From Isoetes taiwanensis (lineage: Eukaryota; Streptophyta; Lycopodiopsida; Isoetales; Isoetaceae), in contig JAJEKV010000001.1 in assembly GCA_021234155.1 (NCBI GenBank), positions 15,661,203-15,725,202 of the forward strand: a stretch of 64,000 nt of DNA, read 5' to 3'. Of the stretch, positions 59,220 through 64,000 are shown piece after piece. The position numbers were made by a program, and so were the translations under genes. The notes under the pieces are model-generated. The model ran no database searches. It was not told the DNA's origin and saw only the letters and a list, made by a program, of their open reading frames with translations. Numbering within the stretch: position 1 is the first letter of the stretch; the number at the start of each line of letters is the position of its first letter.

Positions 59220-61690
59220 AGCCTGCATTTGAGGCCCCTAACAGGATAGGTACAGGTGGTGGTAGAAACTATGACACAAGACGGCCCAAAGCAGGGAAAC
59301 ACCGGGTATGCTAACAAAAGAGGAGGATGAAAGGTAAGACCAACATCCTACCATAGAGGAAATGCTAATGAATATGTTCCTCAACACACCCCAGAAGATA
59401 ACCTGTTTCTAAGATGAAGAATTTCAGGTATGCATGCTATCAATCATGCTCGGGGAGGGAAATAATGTGGATTTTGAGCATAAAATGACCGCCCACATCC
59501 GTAAGCGTATATAAATCCTGTGATGGGTACAGTTATCTAGCTATGAAACAGGTTTGTTGTTGGTATAAGATAATGAAGCGACTAAGTCCGTCCATACGCC
59601 AATAACAATAGTTTCTAATTTCTGCTTATGGTTATAAGGCAAGATAATACAAATAGAAAACCAAAGCATGTCTGCACATATGGTTAATACCAGCTCGCCC
59701 TTGGATCTGCCAAAATACACACAGCTTTAAAATTATTGTATGCACGCATTGTAGGTACATGTAAGTAGCAAGTTACCTAGCCTACTAAATTGGAATGCCT
59801 GGTCTCGTATAGAATCTGAAGACTCACTTTTAATTATATTTCCTAGTTATGGATGTAATATAGACAGAGAATGGGTTATAATCCCAATGTTTTATGCCGC
59901 GTAATATTGAATATGCTGCTCCGCAATACCATGTTGCGTTTAGCTTACATGGGTGTTATTAGGGTTATACCTATATGGTCCAAAAATTTATCGCCAAAAT
60001 GGTAATACATGAGGTGTTCGTGGTTGGACAAAGTCTTTTGAGTGATTTATGTTTCTCTAATATGCTTTTGATTGAACAAGTGAGCAAAAAGGCACATTGG
60101 GTAAGGGCTAAAAGCCAAGAAGCACCAATGTACCTTTGGCCCTCGCTGCTTTACCCATTTTATGCTAATCCAAGATTGGTTGGTCAGTAGTGTACGGTGG
60201 TATTCTTCTCCTGACCGTGGCTTTTTTACAAGTTATGGGAGGTGTTAGCTGCTAAAAGGAGAACATGAATCAAGTGAAAAGGACGGACTGAGCAATTTGA
60301 CATTTACCACCGACCCTAGCTAAAAAAATACCCCTGCTTTGGCAAGTTAATTTGGCAGTAGTTCTATAAGTTTTTCGCTTCCTCGTGATTTTGTAAACAA
60401 GCTAAACCTTTTTCAATTCATACACGTAGAACAGAATAGTAATACAAGCATGATATGAAATATGGAAATATGTTTTTGAATATTCTAGCTATAAAATATT
60501 GCATGCCGCTAAAGCCTGGCATAATGGATAGGTGAAAAGAAGGAGCTACTATGCTCATTTTGTAGCACTGCATGGATAATATACAAGTTTCTATGATTTG
60601 AAAATACAAAAGGAAATGGACAAAGAAGGTATCTATGTTATGGTAAAGAGGATCATTTACAGCATCCATTAAGAAGTTTAAAGCGCCCATGGCACCGTTT
60701 TAACCTTGCTCTCTAAAGAAAAATAGTAGACACTAAAACCCCTATAAGGAAGGATGTAACCGCTGCGAACCTACTAAAACAAGGCAATACGGAAAATAAT
60801 GCTAAAGAAATACTAAGAAATATGCCAAGATCGCAAAGAATCCGATATATGAACAGAATCACAATACAATAGCCCGGATCATATCTAAGGCCGCATCTGG
60901 CCAAGATCGGGCACACCCAATGGATAAGATCACGCCATGTCGCGATGGCTTCAAGTTCTAGAATATCGTGAAACTCTGAGATAGAACCATATGAGGAAGA
61001 CGCGTGAAGGAACGCCTTCAACAAGTATTGATAGAAGATCGGCAAGGGTGTGGATCAGCACTGGAAGGTTACAGTTCAAACCCTGGCTTCAGTAACTACC
61101 CTTTGCATCTGCGACACCACCCATCTTTGTACATAATGGTAGCATAACGATCGACGATCCGTGATGGTCATTACACCATCCCCCTCCTAATTTACCTGAC
61201 AGTCCTCGGGTGCCGGGGCCAGAGTACTCAAACGGGTTTGTTCCTGCAATGCTGGTGAAACTCCGCAATTTCGTCGTGCCATTAGCCGATTCTAGCCGTG
61301 CTCCCGTGCCTTCATCACTTACAGTAACCTTCCCAATCAACAACAAAGTAATACAATCGTCGCATCGAGAAAACTTGGAGTCCTAATCTCGAACCTCTAA
61401 CCCTAATCTTGACCTGCGGTGGAGTGTGGAGGTACCGATCCGAAATGGATTCTGGTTATGTGGTCGGCACCGCACATGGAACAATCGGTGAAGTTTCTAA
61501 CCCATATGAAGTTCCGTGATGAAAAGCAAAGATCACCAACCTGGCCAATGATCCGATAGGTCCTAAGTTTAGTCGAGCTTGTTACAAGTACGGAACGGTT
61601 GGGCCCGAGAAAATGGTGTCAAGTGACGCCCCGGAGCATGAGCTTTCTGTGCCTGCCTTCTAAGACCGGATTGGATCAATCACATCCAGA
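59220..61690. other. Unassigned; may hold the 3' LTR side of the gypsy fragment to the right
   Basis: Short frames only. On the minus strand 60.9-61.6 kb lies directly downstream of an integrase remnant, where a polyprotein end and LTR would be expected, but I found no LTR boundary or partner. Confidence 0.25.
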
Positions 61691-61699
61691 GCAAATCAA

Positions 61700-62885
61700 A
61701 GACCATCGATGCATGCCGTAAAATTAATAAAGAACGAGTCTCGCCTGGAGGCATGGATGTAATTATTATAAGCAAATTCTCGCCAATGGCAGCCAATCAA
61801 CCCGGGCCATCCTCGGCCATAATTACGAAGCATCACAAATACCAAGGGTTTACTAGTGCGCCCAATTCGGCCCACGGCCCCTGGGGTGATGTCCGGAAGA
61901 GAGCTAACGCTCCATATGCAAGAGCGTAACACGCCCAAAATCGGCAACAAATTGAGTGGGCCGCGCGGTCACTAACAATGTTATCCTCAAAAGCCAAGAG
62001 CTTCAACCACTTCGAAGCGAACGCCGTGCTCTACCAGAGATAAGTCGCTAAATTGAAACATCTGGAAAACGTCGCAACAACAAGGATGGCGCCATGGCTC
62101 CGGGAGGATGGAAGCTTGACAATAAAATCCATCGAATACTCTTCCTGCCGACCGTCGAACCGTAAAGGCCGGCAGCTTGCATAGAAGATGCTCTAACCTT
62201 GGCTTGACAACATGTCACAAAAGATCAATAAAAGCTTCTTTAACGACACGAAAGTCCTCGCCACCAATACTCATCAATAAGTTCAAGAGTCTTGGTTATT
62301 CCAAAGTGTCCGCCATAGAATCATGTGCTTCCTAAGAACTCCGGGTTTGTAGCACCATCTCGCACATATAGAAGCCCATCATGGAGCAGGAGTCCATTTG
62401 CGAACCTCGTGATCATAGTCTGATCCCATCCGGCCGAGAAGATGATGCAAATACCAATGTGTGAGAATACATCTTGAGCCAATGGATCTGAAAAGCGTAG
62501 GATGTCGTAAATTTAATCCAACAAGGTCAGATTATAAGGCCTCTCGAATAAAAGTGAGAGCCATAACCGAACCACAGTCTCTAAAATAACCTGATTGCGA
62601 TCGCGCGATCACCGGTTTGGGCTCAAGGCAGGAGCGCCGAGACAAGCACGCTTTGGAGGGACCCGTGACGGTACTTGATCAAATCAATCCGGATAATATT
62701 TGAGTAGCACCGGCCCGGGCGACGTTGAGCACTGAGCAAATGTAAATATTCTGGAGATTTCGCATCTGTGGTGACCGCATCTTATGCGAGATCCAGAAAC
62801 GCGCTCCACTCCTCAAAAGAATCACTATCGCCACCAAACTCCTTGTCATAAATGGGATAGTTGATTTCAAAGAACAAACTTTCGT
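61700..62885 (-). pseudogene. RNase H and integrase remnants of a gypsy element
   Basis: From about 62880 the minus strand reads INYPIYDKEF, then a spaced DSFEEWSAFLD piece and a TDAKSPEYLHL piece, the order of the gypsy RNase H (NYP-x-DKE, ...-W-x-YL, TD-x-x-LEY). Near 61754-61880 it reads WREFAYNNYIHAS, the integrase motif downstream of the core. The region between is too degraded to read. In-frame stops make it inactive. Confidence 0.7.
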
Positions 62886-62889
62886 GAGT

Positions 62890-64000
62890 GATAGGGCGCA
62901 TTGGAAGCACCATGGTCATCCTCCCGTGATGATCCTACCTTAAGCGCGAAATCAGGTGCTACCCGCTGGCTAAATATATGCGGCGAAAGGATCCGCAGAT
63001 GAGCAAGAATTGGCGCTTATGGTGAAAGCATGCTTCGTGCGTAAAGCGCATTCCGCCTACAAATTATTCAAATGGAACGCCCCTGACCGTGAGGTATGTC
63101 AAAGGAAGATATGATTTGCAAAATCCTTAAATTGCCGCAGAAATCCGGGCGCCAAACAAAGAATTTGACCGGAATTATGCAGTACCAGATCTATTTTGGA
63201 AGGCCTTAAAGACATGTCTTTAAATGGCCTGGGTCAAGCTCAACGTATATCGCCATTGGTAAGTTTTTTTTTAGTTTTTATTTTTAGATATATTTTTACC
63301 TAAATGCATTATACAAAATATAAACGTATGTTTAGATGAGGAAGGCATCTTGCCTATAAGAGTTACATTGTTTAGATAAAATGTAGCTTACCAGAGTTGT
63401 CCCTTGATGCACTATATAAATGCACTATTTGTGCCAGCCATGAAATCACATATAAAACAATGACATAAAATTTAGTTAAACCCTTTCTGTTAATATATGG
63501 CAGCTTATGTTGCACGAAAAATAGCAAAACGCATATACCCCAAAATTGAAAGTTATGTGAAAGTGAATCAAGGGGTCAAGTCCATTGTTTCCTACGTTTC
63601 TACATAATGTAAAACTGCCTCAATAAAAGGATTTGATTTTTTCAGCATTATAATGGTATTTTTCTATACGGAGATAAGTTGATTACCACACAAAACCGTT
63701 CCAAACTTAAGTCTAAAAAGGGAAGATATAGCCGCTAAAACATGACAGGTCAAAACAGTCATTTCAGGACCACATGGTTCTGTATATCGCTTTCCACTAA
63801 AATTTATAATCCAAGAAAATGATTTTTACTTCCACCCTATATAAGCAGTTGACTAATTGGTCCATGCATAAAAAAAAATATTTGTTAATGTAATTTGAAG
63901 CTTCAGCTTTAACTCTATAATAACACTTTTAAGTAACTTTCGTGATGGTCTATTTTGTTATATTTGAAAGAGCAATACGTAACTGAACGTAAGTACCGAT
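62890..64000. other. Possible reverse transcriptase remnant, then AT-rich DNA
   Basis: 62.9-63.2 kb would hold reverse transcriptase of the minus-strand gypsy copy, but no motif is clear. From 63.25 kb the sequence turns AT-rich with no gene. Confidence 0.3.

Overview
The window reads as nuclear DNA of a land plant: about 40% GC, intron-split genes, and many decayed LTR retrotransposons, two of which keep a tRNA-Met-type primer binding site (TGGTATCAGAGC). The best gene is a complete homologue of the axonemal protein CFAP251 (WDR66). Flowering plants and conifers have no motile flagella and no such gene, so the source is probably a plant with swimming sperm: a bryophyte, lycophyte, fern, cycad or Ginkgo. 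The sequence does not narrow this further.

Layout. 1-1.4 kb: minus-strand LTR element (LTR, primer site, start of gag) running off the left edge. 2.3-2.64 kb: 3' part of a non-LTR (LINE-like) element. 3.66-6.8 kb: second LTR element, plus strand (LTR, primer site, decayed interior). 6.8-10.1 kb: non-coding DNA with tandem duplications and a GATA-type microsatellite. 10.35-20.35 kb: the CFAP251 gene, minus strand, 24 modelled exons, 924 codons plus stop, every junction in phase. 21-28 kb: degenerate and tandemly duplicated non-coding DNA. 28.70-41.77 kb: an old Ty3/gypsy element about 13 kb long with 1.6 kb LTRs, remnants in the order gag, protease, RT, integrase, chromodomain-like tail, and other LTR-like DNA nested inside. 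It lies in a roughly 300-bp host repeat, whose halves flank it with a 5-bp target duplication. 42-47.9 kb: AT-rich DNA with retroposon 3' ends. 47.9-51.1 kb: a related LTR and an inverted gypsy integrase fragment. 52.9-53.3 kb: a complex minisatellite. 53.5-55.2 kb: small gene-like island with a bL31 mitochondrial-type ribosomal protein ORF and two unidentified exons/ORFs. 55.2-64 kb: mostly non-coding, with a minus-strand gypsy RNase H-integrase fragment at 61.7-62.9 kb.

Function. CFAP251 would act in the radial-spoke region of the sperm axoneme, and bL31 in the mitochondrial ribosome; no link between them is implied. Points most worth a second look: a phase-compatible duplicate of one CFAP251 exon, a 61-bp tandem duplication that doubles one of its splice donors, a dispersed retroposon family with pentanucleotide instead of poly(A) tails, and the readable insertion history of the central retrotransposon. 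I saw no operon, CRISPR array, rRNA or tRNA gene.
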